64,000 nt of DNA from Parvibaculum sp040216885. GTDB lineage: Bacteria; Pseudomonadota; Alphaproteobacteria; Parvibaculales; Parvibaculaceae. The DNA lies in NCBI GenBank assembly GCA_040216885.1, contig JAVJOG010000014.1:62001-126000 (forward strand), read 5' to 3'. Numbering within the stretch: position 1 is the first letter of the stretch; each line of letters begins with the position of its first letter. The notes under the pieces were generated by a model, which saw only the letters and a program-made list of their open reading frames with translations, made no database searches and had not been told where the DNA came from. Positions 9,371 to 17,627 of this stretch are shown piece by piece. Position numbers and translations under genes: made by a program.

Positions 9371-10056
9371 GCGGCGACGCCCGCTTCGATGCTTTCCACA
9401 AGCCCGTCGCGCAGGCGGATGACGCGGTCGCAGCGCGCGGCGAGCGCTTCGTCATGGGTGATCAGGATCAGCGTCGTGCCCTTGCGCGCATGGAGATCGA
9501 ACATCAGCGAAACGATTTCGGCGCCGGTCGTCTGGTCGAGATTGCCGGTCGGTTCGTCGGCGAGCAGGATTTCGGGATCGCCGGCAACCGCGCGGGCAAG
9601 CGCCACGCGCTGCTGCTCGCCGCCCGACAACTGCCCCGGATAATGGGTCAGGCGATGGCCGAGGCCGACGAGACGCAGCTCTTCCTCGGCGCGCGCGAAG
9701 GCGTCGGCGCGGCCGGCGAATTCGAGCGGGATCGCGACATTCTCCAAGGCCGTCATGGTCGGGATCAGATGGAAGGACTGGAAGACGATGCCGACGCGGT
9801 CGCGGCGGAAGCGCGCCAGCGCGTCCTCGCCAAGCGCGGTGAGATCTTCGCCGGCCGCAACGATGCGGCCCGAGCTCGGCCGTTCGAGACCGGCCAGCAC
9901 CATCAGCAAGGTAGACTTGCCGGAACCGGAGGGCCCGACGAGACCGGCCGCCTCGCCGCGCGCGATCGCAAGGTCGATGCCGCGCAGGATGTTGACCGGA
10001 CCGGCGGCGCTGGGCAGGGTCAGGCGGACGCCTTCGAGTTCGATGATATTGGGCAA
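9367..10056 (-). CDS. ABC transporter ATP-binding protein (YbbA-like)
   Basis: The 229-residue MacB/LolD-type ATPase has Walker A GPSGSGKS, signature LSGGEQQR, Walker B ILLADEPTGNLD and the H-loop LITHDEALA. It is translationally coupled to the YbbP-like permease through an ATGA overlap. The gene diverges from the GDSL esterase with about 100 bp between starts, so the promoters probably overlap. Confidence 0.92.
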   Translation of the reverse strand: MPNIIELEGVRLTLPSAAGPVNILRGIDLAIARGEAAGLVGPSGSGKSTLLMVLAGLERPSSGRIVAAGEDLTALGEDALARFRRDRVGIVFQSFHLIPTMTALENVAIPLEFAGRADAFARAEEELRLVGLGHRLTHYPGQLSGGEQQRVALARAVAGDPEILLADEPTGNLDQTTGAEIVSLMFDLHARKGTTLILITHDEALAARCDRVIRLRDGLVESIEAGVAA

Positions 10057-10155
10057 GGGGTGCGGGCTCTCTATATGTGTTCGGGCAGGATATGTAGCCG
10101 GGCGGGGGCCAGCATAGGCCGGCAGACGGCGGCGGGAAAAGAAAGAGACGCGACG

Positions 10156-10851
10156 ATGCGCATTGGACGATATGGGCGATATGGCTTTTCGGCGGCGTAT
10201 TGCAAGCTTTTACCGGCGCTGATGCTGGCGGCGGCGCTCGCCATCGCGCCCGCTGTCGCGCAAGCCGCCGAACGCGCCATCACCATCGTGGCGCTCGGCG
10301 ACAGCCTGACGGCGGGCTATCTGCTCGGTCCCGGCGAGGATTTCGCGACCCAGCTCGAGCGCGCGCTCGAAGCCGCCGGTCACGAGAATGTGAAGATCGC
10401 CAATGCCGGCGTCTCGGGCGACACGACGGCAGGCGGCCTTGCGCGGCTCGACTGGGCGGTGGGGCCGGACGCCGACGCGGTAATCGTCGAGCTTGGCGCC
10501 AACGACGCGCTGCGCGCCATCGACCCCGAAGTGACGCGCGCCAATCTCGACACCATCGTGACGCGGCTGAAGGCGCGCGGACTGCCGGTGCTGCTGGCCG
10601 GCATGTATGCGCCGCCGAACCTCGGCTCGGAATATGGCGCGGCCTTCAACACGATCCATGCCGATCTCGCCGGCGAACACGGCGCCATCCTCTACCCCTT
10701 CTTCCTCGACGGCGTCGCCGCCGAACGCCACCTCAATCTCGGCGACGGCATTCATCCGACGGCGGAAGGTGTCGGCGTCATCGTCGAACGCATTCTGCCG
10801 AAGGTCGAGGCGTTGATCGCGGAGGTGGGCGCGGAGGACGCGGTGAATTGA
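10156..10851 (+). CDS. Arylesterase / TesA-like SGNH hydrolase
   Basis: The 231-residue exported enzyme has a signal peptide at about residues 17-42 ending AVAQAAE. All four SGNH blocks are present: GDSLTAGY (nucleophile serine), the glycine block NAGVSGDTT, the asparagine block GAND, and DGIHPTAEG with the catalytic Asp and His. It probably hydrolyses acyl or aryl esters in the periplasm. The ATG at 10156 was chosen because it begins a normal signal peptide, although the frame stays open upstream. It is divergent from ybbA/ybbP, as in other Proteobacteria. Confidence 0.92.
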   Translation: MRIGRYGRYGFSAAYCKLLPALMLAAALAIAPAVAQAAERAITIVALGDSLTAGYLLGPGEDFATQLERALEAAGHENVKIANAGVSGDTTAGGLARLDWAVGPDADAVIVELGANDALRAIDPEVTRANLDTIVTRLKARGLPVLLAGMYAPPNLGSEYGAAFNTIHADLAGEHGAILYPFFLDGVAAERHLNLGDGIHPTAEGVGVIVERILPKVEALIAEVGAEDAVN

Positions 10852-10956
10852 GGGGGGATGTGGGAGTGTAATGCGTTGGTTGCCGCCTGACACAAAAACC
10901 CGGTGTCACCCCGGCGCTTGTTGAACTTGCGTTTGCCCCACCCCTATCCCCACAAT

Positions 10957-11418
10957 CGTCTTTGCCGGGCTTGACCCGGCAATCCAGAAGGCGCGTCAGC
11001 GCCGTCTATCTTCGAGAAAACCCTTCCTAAAGCAGCTCATCGAAAAGGTCGCGCCATGTCGGGTTCATCTTCTCGATCAGCGCGATCTTCCACGCCCGCG
11101 ACCAGTGCTTGATGTTCTTCTCGCTCTGAATGGCGTCTCTCGCCGTCATATGAGCCTCATACCAGACTAGACGCTTGACGCCGTAGCGGCTGGTGAAACC
11201 CTTTGCAAGTTCTTGCTTGTGTTCCGATATGCGGCGCAGCACATCATTCATGACGCCGGTATAGAGCGTTCCGTTTTTCCCGCTTGCAAGGATGTAGACG
11301 AAGTAGTCCCGCATGGGACGAGTCTGGCGTAGGCGCAATGCGATTGCGGCAAGGGGTTCTTGCGAAGAGAGACGCCGCTACGCGGCTTCTGGATTGCCTG
11401 GTCAAGCCCGGCAAAGAC
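10957..11418. mobile_element. Candidate GIY-YIG unit with inverted two-hairpin arms (copy 1)
   Basis: The left arm at 10957-11022 and the right arm at 11353-11418 are inverted copies of the same repeat, about 65 bp long. Each arm has an outer hairpin (GCCGGG/CCCGGC in the left arm), then ATCCAGAAG, then an inner hairpin, then a TCTTCG-containing inner end. They enclose one GIY-YIG gene. Total length is 462 bp, against 463 bp for the copy at 42272. Mobility is inferred from this duplication; I did not identify a target-site duplication. Confidence 0.5.
11027..11314 (-). CDS. GIY-YIG nuclease domain protein (COG2827-like)
   Basis: The 95-residue single-domain protein has the N-terminal VYIL and LYTG elements of the GIY-YIG fold, the R-R-x-S-E-H helix, and YGVKRLVWYE and EKNIKHWSRAWK motifs typical of COG2827. 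I chose the internal ATG at 11314 because the paralogue at 42379 starts at the same residue. About 16 of 95 residues differ between the two copies. Both paralogues lie between inverted copies of the same repeat, so a role in repeat maintenance or mobility is an inference. Confidence 0.85.
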   Translation of the reverse strand: MRDYFVYILASGKNGTLYTGVMNDVLRRISEHKQELAKGFTSRYGVKRLVWYEAHMTARDAIQSEKNIKHWSRAWKIALIEKMNPTWRDLFDELL

Positions 11419-11522
11419 AATATGGGGGGTTGGAGATTGGGGGTCGGAGATAACCCCGCGTGACTCGCGGTACACCCCACTTGTATAAATCACCAACTCA
11501 GAAACGAAACGGGGGGACGGCA

Positions 11523-12563
11523 ATGGAATATCGCACGCTTGGGCGCACCGATTTGAAGGTCAGCGCGATCTGTCTGGGCACCATGACATGGGGCCAGCAG
11601 AACACCGAGGGCGAAGGCCACGAACAGATGGACTACGCCATCGCGCAGGGCATCAACTTCTTCGATACGTCCGAAATGTATGCGGTGCCGCCGAAACCGG
11701 AGACGCAAGGCTCGACCGAAAAGATCATCGGCGCGTGGTTCAAGGCGCGCAAGAACCGCGACAAGGTGATCCTGGCGACGAAGGTGGCCGGCCGAAGCCC
11801 GATGACATGGCTGCGCGACGGCGGCGAGGGCACCGAGCAGACGGCCGCCCAGATCGCGCAGGCGGTCGACAAGAGCCTGAAACGTCTGCAGACGGATTAT
11901 ATCGACCTCTACCAGCTTCACTGGCCCGACCGGCCGATCAATCTTTTCGGCGGCCTCGGCTACAAGCATATCGAGGGGAAGTCGAACCCGATCGACGAAA
12001 TTCTCGAAGCGCTCGACAAGATGGTGAAGGCGGGCAAGCTGCGTCACATCGGCCTGTCGAACGAAACGCCATGGGGGACGATGAAATTTCTGCATCACGC
12101 CGAAACGGGGAACCTGCCGCGCGTGCAGTCGATCCAGAACGCCTACAATCTGTTGAACCGCACTTTCGAGCTTGGCGGTTCGGAAATCGCCCATCGCGAC
12201 CAGGTGGGGCTGCTCGCCTATTCGCCGCTGGCGCAAGGATACCTCAGCGGCAAATACCAGAACGGCGCGCTGCCCGAAGGTTCGCGCAAGCAGCTCTTCA
12301 ACCGGCTGCAGCGCTATGAAAGCCCGCAGACCGACCGCGCCATCGAGGCCTATCTCGGCGTCGCGCGGAAGCACGGGCTCGACGCTTCGCAAATGGCCAA
12401 CCAGTTCGTGACGACGCGCCCCTTCGTGACCTCGAACATCATCGGCGCGACGACGATGGAACAGTTGAAGCTGGCGGTGACGAGCGTGGACGTCAAATGG
12501 ACGGAAGAACTCGAAAAGGATATCGAGGCCGTGCACCTGTCGCAGCCCAACCCGGCGCCTTGA
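11523..12563 (+). CDS. Aldo/keto reductase (Tas-like)
   Basis: The 346-residue TIM-barrel oxidoreductase has the opening YRTLGRTDLKVSAICLGTM and the catalytic tetrad region FFDTSEMY (Asp, Tyr) with Lys in ATKVAG. The His lies in LYQLHWPDR. The motif IGLSNETPWG and insertions resemble Tas and other NADP(H)-dependent aldo/keto reductases. Substrate is not predictable. A GGGGGGACGG purine-rich site precedes the ATG. The gene stands alone. Confidence 0.9.
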   Translation: MEYRTLGRTDLKVSAICLGTMTWGQQNTEGEGHEQMDYAIAQGINFFDTSEMYAVPPKPETQGSTEKIIGAWFKARKNRDKVILATKVAGRSPMTWLRDGGEGTEQTAAQIAQAVDKSLKRLQTDYIDLYQLHWPDRPINLFGGLGYKHIEGKSNPIDEILEALDKMVKAGKLRHIGLSNETPWGTMKFLHHAETGNLPRVQSIQNAYNLLNRTFELGGSEIAHRDQVGLLAYSPLAQGYLSGKYQNGALPEGSRKQLFNRLQRYESPQTDRAIEAYLGVARKHGLDASQMANQFVTTRPFVTSNIIGATTMEQLKLAVTSVDVKWTEELEKDIEAVHLSQPNPAP

Positions 12564-12585
12564 TTTGGCGCCACGTTCCTCTATT

Positions 12586-12680
12586 CGTCATTGCGAGCGA
12601 AGCGAAGCAACCCAGAAGCCGCGCATTCTGATACCGACGCTTTCTGGGTTGCTTCGTCGCTTGCGCTCCTCGCAATGACG
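12586..12680. repeat. Interspersed palindromic repeat, CGTCATTGCGAG family
   Basis: The outer ends CGTCATTGCGAG and CTCGCAATGACG are perfect inverted repeats, and inside them GAAGCAACCCAGAA pairs perfectly with TTCTGGGTTGCTTC. It is a compact intergenic repeat of a kind common in alphaproteobacterial genomes. It lies between the aldo/keto reductase gene and thpR. Confidence 0.8.
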
Positions 12681-12699
12681 GTGAAGGGAAGACAACATC

Positions 12700-13254
12700 A
12701 TGATCCGCCTCTTCACAGCGCTGGAAATTCCCGACGCGGCGGCCGAGAAGCTGACGCGGCTGCAACAGGGGCTCGAAGGCGCGCGCTGGATCGAGCGCAA
12801 TGATCTCCACATCACGCTGCGTTTCATCGGCGATGTGGCCGAGAACGTCGCGGCCGATATCGACGCAGCGCTGGCGCTCATTCCCGTCACGCCTTTCGAG
12901 GTCGAGCTGGAGGGCGTCGGCGAATTCGGCGGCGCGCGGCCGAACGCCTTGTGGGCGGGCGTCAAAATGTCGGAGCCCTTGCGCGTGCTGCAAGGCCGCC
13001 ACGAAAGCGCGATGCGCCGCGTTGGCCTCAAGCCCGAGACGCGAAAGTTTCATCCGCATGTGACGGTGGCGCGCCTCGGCCGCGCGGCGCCGGAGGATGT
13101 CGGGCGCTATATCGCCGCCAACAATCTCTTCGCCGCGCCGCGCTTCACGATCGACCGCTTCACGCTTTTTTCGGCAAAGGGCGGGACCGGCGGCGGGCCT
13201 TACCTGGCCGAGCGGCGCTATCCGGAAGACGAGTGGGAAGATGGCGAGGGCTAG
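12700..13254 (+). CDS. thpR: RNA 2',3'-cyclic phosphodiesterase
   Basis: The 184-residue 2H phosphoesterase contains both catalytic HxT motifs: H37-I-T39 in NDLHITLRFIG and H120-V-T122 in FHPHVTVARLG. The opening MIRLFTALEIP is typical of ThpR (LigT). It hydrolyses 2',3'-cyclic phosphate ends in RNA. The last codons overlap the convergent metallopeptidase gene by 4 bp. Confidence 0.93.
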   Translation: MIRLFTALEIPDAAAEKLTRLQQGLEGARWIERNDLHITLRFIGDVAENVAADIDAALALIPVTPFEVELEGVGEFGGARPNALWAGVKMSEPLRVLQGRHESAMRRVGLKPETRKFHPHVTVARLGRAAPEDVGRYIAANNLFAAPRFTIDRFTLFSAKGGTGGGPYLAERRYPEDEWEDGEG

Positions 13255-13655
13255 TCGCCCGCCGCCTCCTCGATCGCGTGCATGTCCTCGTCGGACAGCC
13301 CCATGTGATGGCCGATCTCGTGGACCAGCACATGCGCGATCAGATGATCGAGCGGTTCGTCATATTCGGCCCAGTAGTCGAGCATCGGCCGGCGGTAGAG
13401 GAACACCATGTCGGGCATGTGCGCCGGCTCCATCACCGAGCGGTCGACATGGGAAATGCCCTGATAAAGGCCGAGCAGGTCGAACGGGCTCTCAAGTTCC
13501 ATCTCGGCGGCGACCTCGTCGTCCGGGAAATCCTCGACGCGGATGACAAGCCCCGCGCAGCGCGCGCGAAAGCCTTCCGGCAGGCGCGCAAAGGCCACGT
13601 CGGCGAGCTTTTCGAATTCCTCCAGTGTGGGCGCCTTGACGCCTTTCCAGTCCAT
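13251..13655 (-). CDS. Zincin-like metallopeptidase family protein
   Basis: The 134-residue protein carries the zinc-binding consensus HEIGHHMGLSDED near its C-terminus. Two His and a catalytic Glu lie in HExxH, and H/D ligands follow, as in small zincin_1 (PF06262) proteins. The start at MDWKGVKAPTLEEFEKLAD fits the family's usual beginning, and an upstream ATG at 13706 would add an unrelated 17 residues. Physiological substrate is unknown. Confidence 0.85.
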   Translation of the reverse strand: MDWKGVKAPTLEEFEKLADVAFARLPEGFRARCAGLVIRVEDFPDDEVAAEMELESPFDLLGLYQGISHVDRSVMEPAHMPDMVFLYRRPMLDYWAEYDEPLDHLIAHVLVHEIGHHMGLSDEDMHAIEEAAGD

Positions 13656-13723
13656 TGCTCTCTCCTCTTGCATCGGGAGATTAGGCGGGCGAGGCTGAGG
13701 CTGCAATTGCGACGGAGGCGGCG

Positions 13724-14038
13724 ATGACCGAAAAGCTGACAGGAAAAGCGCGCGACAAGGCGCTCAAGGACCTCAAGGGCTGGACGAAGGTGAAGGCCCG
13801 CGACGCGATCGAGAAGACGTTCAAGTTCAAGGATTTCAACGAGGCCTTCGGCTTTATGAGCCGCGTGGCGCTCGTCGCCGAAAAAATGGACCACCACCCC
13901 GAATGGGCGAATGTCTATTCCCGCGTCGATGTGATCCTGACCACGCATGACGCGGGCGGGCTGAGCGAGAAGGACGTGACGCTGGCGGCGCTGATGGACA
14001 AATGGGCCGGCAAGGCCGGGAAAACCACGAAGAAGTGA
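13724..14038 (+). CDS. Pterin-4a-carbinolamine dehydratase
   Basis: The 104-residue protein has the PCD/DCoH signature EKMDHHPEWANVYSRVDV (H57, H58, P59, W61) and the C-terminal THDAGGLSEKDVTLA motif. It dehydrates 4a-hydroxytetrahydropterin to recycle the cofactor of aromatic amino-acid hydroxylases. No phenylalanine hydroxylase gene is nearby. A strong terminator follows. Confidence 0.93.
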   Translation: MTEKLTGKARDKALKDLKGWTKVKARDAIEKTFKFKDFNEAFGFMSRVALVAEKMDHHPEWANVYSRVDVILTTHDAGGLSEKDVTLAALMDKWAGKAGKTTKK

Positions 14039-14045
14039 AACGAAA

Positions 14046-14075
14046 AAGCCCCGGTGTTTCCACCGGGGCTTCCGT
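14046..14075. terminator. Bidirectional intrinsic terminator
   Basis: The 11-bp stem AAGCCCCGGTG/CACCGGGGCTT with a TTTC loop is followed by CCGTTT, and an A-run precedes it. It separates the convergent pterin dehydratase and SDR genes. Confidence 0.8.
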
Positions 14076-14096
14076 TTCCAAAAAATGGAAAATCGT

Positions 14097-14879
14097 TTAG
14101 CGCGGCGCCATGCGGATCGCGCCGTCGAGGCGGACGGTTTCGCCGTTGAAATAGCCGTTCTTGATCATCTCGGTCGCGAGCGAGGCATATTCCTCCGGAT
14201 TGCCGAGACGGGCCGGGAACGGCACCTGCGCACCGAGCGCCTGACGCACTTTTTCCGGCGCGCCGGCGAGGAGCGGCGTGTCGAAAATGCCCGGCAGGAT
14301 CGTGTTGACGCGGATGCCTTCGCGGGAAAGATCGCGCGCGATCGGCAGCGTCATGCCGACGACGCCGGCTTTCGACGCCGAATAGGCGGCCTGGCCGATC
14401 TGGCCGTCCTGCGCGGCAACGGAGCCGGTGTTGACGATGGCGCCGCGGTCGCCGTCCGACAGCGGATCGAGCGTCAGCATGCCGGCCGCCGACTTGGCGA
14501 TGCAGCGGAAGGTGCCGACGAGATTGATCTGGATGATGAGATTGAACTTGTCGAGCGGGAAATGCTCGGGCTTGCCCGTCTCCTTGTTGCGCGACGCGGT
14601 CTTGACCGCGTTGCCGGTGCCGGCGCAGTTGACCAGGATGCGCTCCTGGCCGATCGCGGCGCGGACTTTTTCGAAGCCGGCATCGACGCTGGCTTCGTCG
14701 GTGACGTTGACCTTCGCGAAGACGCCGCCAAGTTCCTTGGCCAGCGCCTCGCCCTTGTCTTCCTGCAGATCGAAAATGCCGATCTTGACGCCTTCCTTGG
14801 CGAGGCGGCGCGCGGTCGCCGCGCCGAGGCCCGAGGCGCCGCCGGTGATGATGGCGCTGATGCCCGAATCGAGTTTCAT
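14097..14879 (-). CDS. SDR, 3-hydroxyacyl-CoA dehydrogenase type-2-like
   Basis: The 260-residue short-chain dehydrogenase has the NAD-binding TGGASGLG at residues 12-19, VNCAG at 83-87, and catalytic S153, Y166 and K170 in a YSASK motif. The insertion after NCAG and the ending GETVRLDGAIRMAPR resemble HSD10/FabG-like 3-hydroxyacyl-CoA dehydrogenases of beta-oxidation. It is monocistronic. The exact acyl substrate is an inference. Confidence 0.88.
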   Translation of the reverse strand: MKLDSGISAIITGGASGLGAATARRLAKEGVKIGIFDLQEDKGEALAKELGGVFAKVNVTDEASVDAGFEKVRAAIGQERILVNCAGTGNAVKTASRNKETGKPEHFPLDKFNLIIQINLVGTFRCIAKSAAGMLTLDPLSDGDRGAIVNTGSVAAQDGQIGQAAYSASKAGVVGMTLPIARDLSREGIRVNTILPGIFDTPLLAGAPEKVRQALGAQVPFPARLGNPEEYASLATEMIKNGYFNGETVRLDGAIRMAPR

Positions 14880-15112
14880 GGGTCGTCTCCCTTGATGAAC
14901 GGTCTTCTGGGGCGCGAATGCTCCAGCGCCCGGTTGGCGCCGGTTTTACAAATTTGTCGGCACTCTTGCGAGCCAAAAATCCCCGAAATGCCTTGAATTG
15001 CAGGCGATTACGCCACGCCCCGCCCTGACGCTACGTCCGCCCGGCTTGCAAGCAAGCCCGCGAACGCCCATCTTTTGCCGGCAGGCGGGGGCACGACACA
15101 GCGGAAACGGCC

Positions 15113-15517
15113 ATGGCCACATCGCAAGGACACACGGGCACGGGCACCGCCCTCGATCCCAACCATCAATTGCCGGCGGTCATCGCCCGCAACCAAAAGA
15201 CCGTGCATGACGGCTTCTGGAAGAAGATGGCCCGCTTCGCCGGCCGTGTGCCCTTCGCCGAGGAAGCGGCCGCCGCCTGGTATTGCGCCCGCGATCCGAA
15301 AACGCCGATCCGCGTCAAGGCGACGCTGCTGGCCGCGCTCGCCTATTTCGTGACGCCAGTCGATCTCATTCCCGATGTCGTCGCCGCCTTCGGCTTCACC
15401 GACGACGCCACCGTGCTGATGGCCGCGATCGGTCTGGTGTCGAGCCATATCCGCCCGAGCCACCGCAAGGCAGCCCGCGCCGCGCTCGACCTGCCGCCGG
15501 CGGACGCGGAGAAGTAA
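15113..15517 (+). CDS. YkvA family (DUF1232) protein
   Basis: The 134-residue protein contains the DUF1232 core: ARDPKTPIRVKATLLAALAY followed by FVTPVDLIPDVV, and a second hydrophobic stretch. The PxDLIPD motif is diagnostic. Probably a small membrane-associated protein of unknown function. It converges with the serine hydrolase gene, with stop codons 3 bp apart. Confidence 0.88.
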   Translation: MATSQGHTGTGTALDPNHQLPAVIARNQKTVHDGFWKKMARFAGRVPFAEEAAAAWYCARDPKTPIRVKATLLAALAYFVTPVDLIPDVVAAFGFTDDATVLMAAIGLVSSHIRPSHRKAARAALDLPPADAEK

Positions 15518-15520
15518 TCC

Positions 15521-16747
15521 TCACATCGCCCAGACGCCCGACGCATTGGAACGGTAGCCGAGCGCGGTATAGGCCGCGTCGACCAGCGCCTGGCCGCGGG
15601 TGTTGAGCAGGATACCCGCCCCCATGCGGTTCATGTTGTAGCCGAAGCTCATGCGGCATTCCGGGTCGGCAAAGCCGATCGAACCGCCCATGCCGACATG
15701 GCCGAACGCCGCGTCCGACATGATGCAGGAGGAATTGGGCGCGTTCGGCTCCTTGCGATTGTCCATCGACTTCATGAAGCCAAGCGCGAAACGCGACGGG
15801 ATCAACAGCGTCGCATCTTCATGCGTCGCCATCGCAACGCGGCCCATCCGCGCCAGCGTGTCCGCACCCACAAGCTTGCCGCCGCCATTGGCGAGCGGCG
15901 CATACATGCCCGCAAGGCCGCGCCCGTTGGTGATGCCGTTGGCCGAACCGATTTCGGCGGCATGACATTCGCGCGAATTGAAATTCGTGTTGCCGCTGTT
16001 CAGCAGGAAGAGATGCGCCGGGCTCGTCGGGTCGGTGAGAAGCGCCTGCGTGAATTTGGAATTGGCCGCGGCCGGGTCCGGCTCGGCGAAAATCATCGCC
16101 GCGATGCGCGGCTCGGTCGCTTCGGGCGTGCCGATGGTGAAGTCGAGGCCGAGCGGCTTTGCAACCTCGTCGGCAAAGAAGCGGCCGAGACGTTTGCCCG
16201 ATGCGCGATGCACCAGCTCGCCGACCGTCCAGGCGAAGGTGACACCGTGATAGCCGTTGCGGACGCCGGGTTTCCAGAACGGCTCTTCGTCCTCGAGCAG
16301 TTTCACCATGTAGTCGTAGTCGTAATAGCCGCCGTCCTTCAGCTTCGTGCGCACATGCGGCTGGCCGGCCGAATGATCGAGCATCATCGAGACCAGCGTC
16401 TCTTCCTTGCCGTTCTTCGCATATTCGGGCCAGTAGGCGCCAACCTTCGCATCGAGATCGAGAAGTCCGCGATCGGCCAGCATATGCGCGCACAAGGCGG
16501 TCGCACCCTTGGTGCAGGAAAAGACGATGGAGACGGTGTCCTTCTCCCACGCCGCCCCGTCGCGCTCCTTCTTGCCGCCCCAGATGTCGACAACGGTCTT
16601 GCCTTCGAGCGTGATCGCGACATTGGCGCCGACTTCGTCGCGCGTTTCGCAGTTTTCGATAAAGGCATCGACCACGGATTTGAATTTCGGATCGTACGTG
16701 CCTTCGACCTTGCCGGCCTTTGTGTCTCTCGAAAGTGTCTCGGCCAT
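15521..16747 (-). CDS. Serine hydrolase, beta-lactamase class C / EstB type
   Basis: The 408-residue enzyme has the SxxK nucleophile motif S77-C-T-K80 in SIVFSCTKGA. A Y-x-x motif lies in the WxxGVRNGYHG region, and HVGMGGSIGF near the C-terminus corresponds to the KTG-like strand. These place it with esterases and beta-lactamase-like proteins (PF00144). No signal peptide is visible, so it is probably cytosolic. Its activity is likely ester hydrolysis rather than antibiotic resistance. Confidence 0.87.
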   Translation of the reverse strand: MAETLSRDTKAGKVEGTYDPKFKSVVDAFIENCETRDEVGANVAITLEGKTVVDIWGGKKERDGAAWEKDTVSIVFSCTKGATALCAHMLADRGLLDLDAKVGAYWPEYAKNGKEETLVSMMLDHSAGQPHVRTKLKDGGYYDYDYMVKLLEDEEPFWKPGVRNGYHGVTFAWTVGELVHRASGKRLGRFFADEVAKPLGLDFTIGTPEATEPRIAAMIFAEPDPAAANSKFTQALLTDPTSPAHLFLLNSGNTNFNSRECHAAEIGSANGITNGRGLAGMYAPLANGGGKLVGADTLARMGRVAMATHEDATLLIPSRFALGFMKSMDNRKEPNAPNSSCIMSDAAFGHVGMGGSIGFADPECRMSFGYNMNRMGAGILLNTRGQALVDAAYTALGYRSNASGVWAM

Positions 16748-16782
16748 GAAGGCCCTCCCTGTTTTTATGTTTGTCGTGAACC

Positions 16783-17505
16783 CTATCGCGTCGAGCGCAA
16801 GCCGCCATAGCCGGCATCGATCAGCACCGGGCGGACGGCCGCGGTGAGAACCGCATAGCCGCGCTCGTTGAGCGTCAACCCGTCCCAGCGATGAAGATCG
16901 TCGCGGATATTGCCTTGCCCATCGAGCATGGCGGTGCCGGCGTCGATGAAATGCATGTCGCGCTGGCCGGCGACGAAATCGGCGACAAGCGCATTGGCGC
17001 GTTGCGCGCCGTACCAGCGTTCCTTGCGCGCCGGCTGCGGACGGATCGACACGAAATAGATCGGGGCGCCAAGCCCTTCGGCGCGCAGCGACAGCGCCAG
17101 CGTGCGGAAATCGTCGAGCACGTCTTCCGGCCGCCGCCCGTAAACATCGGCAAGATCGGCATCGCCCGCCATCACGACGACGGCGCGCGGGCGGTAGGGC
17201 AACACGATGCGGTGGATGTAATGCGTGACATGCGAAATCTGCGCGCCGCCGAAACCGCGCTGGATGACGGGCACGGGCGCCATGTCCTCGGCCAGACCCG
17301 GCCAGAGGCGGACATCGCGGCCGCCGACGAAAAGCACCGCGCCGGGCGGCGGCGGATTGGAAACGTCGCGCCGTTCGAAGGCCGATATCTCGGCTTCCCA
17401 GTATTCCGGATCGCCGGAGGCAAGCAGCACATAGATCAGAAACGCAAACAGCGCCAGGATGCCGATGCCGGCGAAAACACCGAGCGTGACCAGCATGCGC
17501 CTCAT
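16783..17505 (-). CDS. SGNH/GDSL-fold protein with degraded catalytic residues
   Basis: The 240-residue protein has an N-terminal transmembrane or signal segment (about residues 6-29) and a clear SGNH fold: RGFGGAQI (block II), AGDADLA (block III) and DGLTLNERGY (block V). Relatives I recall have VGSSS, GDND and DGLHLN. Here these read VGGRD (61-64), GDAD and DGLT. The nucleophile Ser, oxyanion Asn and catalytic His therefore all appear to be missing, so it is likely a pseudoenzyme. The start ATG at 17505 gives the shortest sensible signal segment. Confidence 0.75.
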   Translation of the reverse strand: MRRMLVTLGVFAGIGILALFAFLIYVLLASGDPEYWEAEISAFERRDVSNPPPPGAVLFVGGRDVRLWPGLAEDMAPVPVIQRGFGGAQISHVTHYIHRIVLPYRPRAVVVMAGDADLADVYGRRPEDVLDDFRTLALSLRAEGLGAPIYFVSIRPQPARKERWYGAQRANALVADFVAGQRDMHFIDAGTAMLDGQGNIRDDLHRWDGLTLNERGYAVLTAAVRPVLIDAGYGGLRSTR

Positions 17506-17562
17506 GCGCGCGCCTCGATTTTCATGTGCCTCACGATGCGCATGTGTTGCTGACAAAAAATA

Positions 17563-17593
17563 CGTCATGGCCCGGCTTGTCCGGGCCATGACG
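17563..17593. repeat. Perfect 13-bp-stem palindrome, CGTCATGGCCCGG family
   Basis: CGTCATGGCCCGG, a CTTGT loop and CCGGGCCATGACG form a perfect hairpin between two minus-strand genes. It looks like a single-copy member of an interspersed palindromic repeat family. It could also terminate the upstream quinone oxidoreductase gene, but no T-run follows. Confidence 0.7.
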
Positions 17594-17627
17594 ATTAAGG
17601 TTGTGTCGCAATCGGTTCATCGACCGC

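Noticed and set aside
7331..9643. A 770-residue plus-strand open frame opposite the YbbP-like permease
   Set aside because: Its translation is arginine-rich and repetitive, a typical codon-bias shadow in high-GC DNA, while the opposite frame is a clear FtsX-family permease.
10957..11418. A CRISPR array or classical IS at the repeated arms
   Set aside because: No regular repeat-spacer series exists and there is no transposase or cas gene; the arms are inverted pairs.
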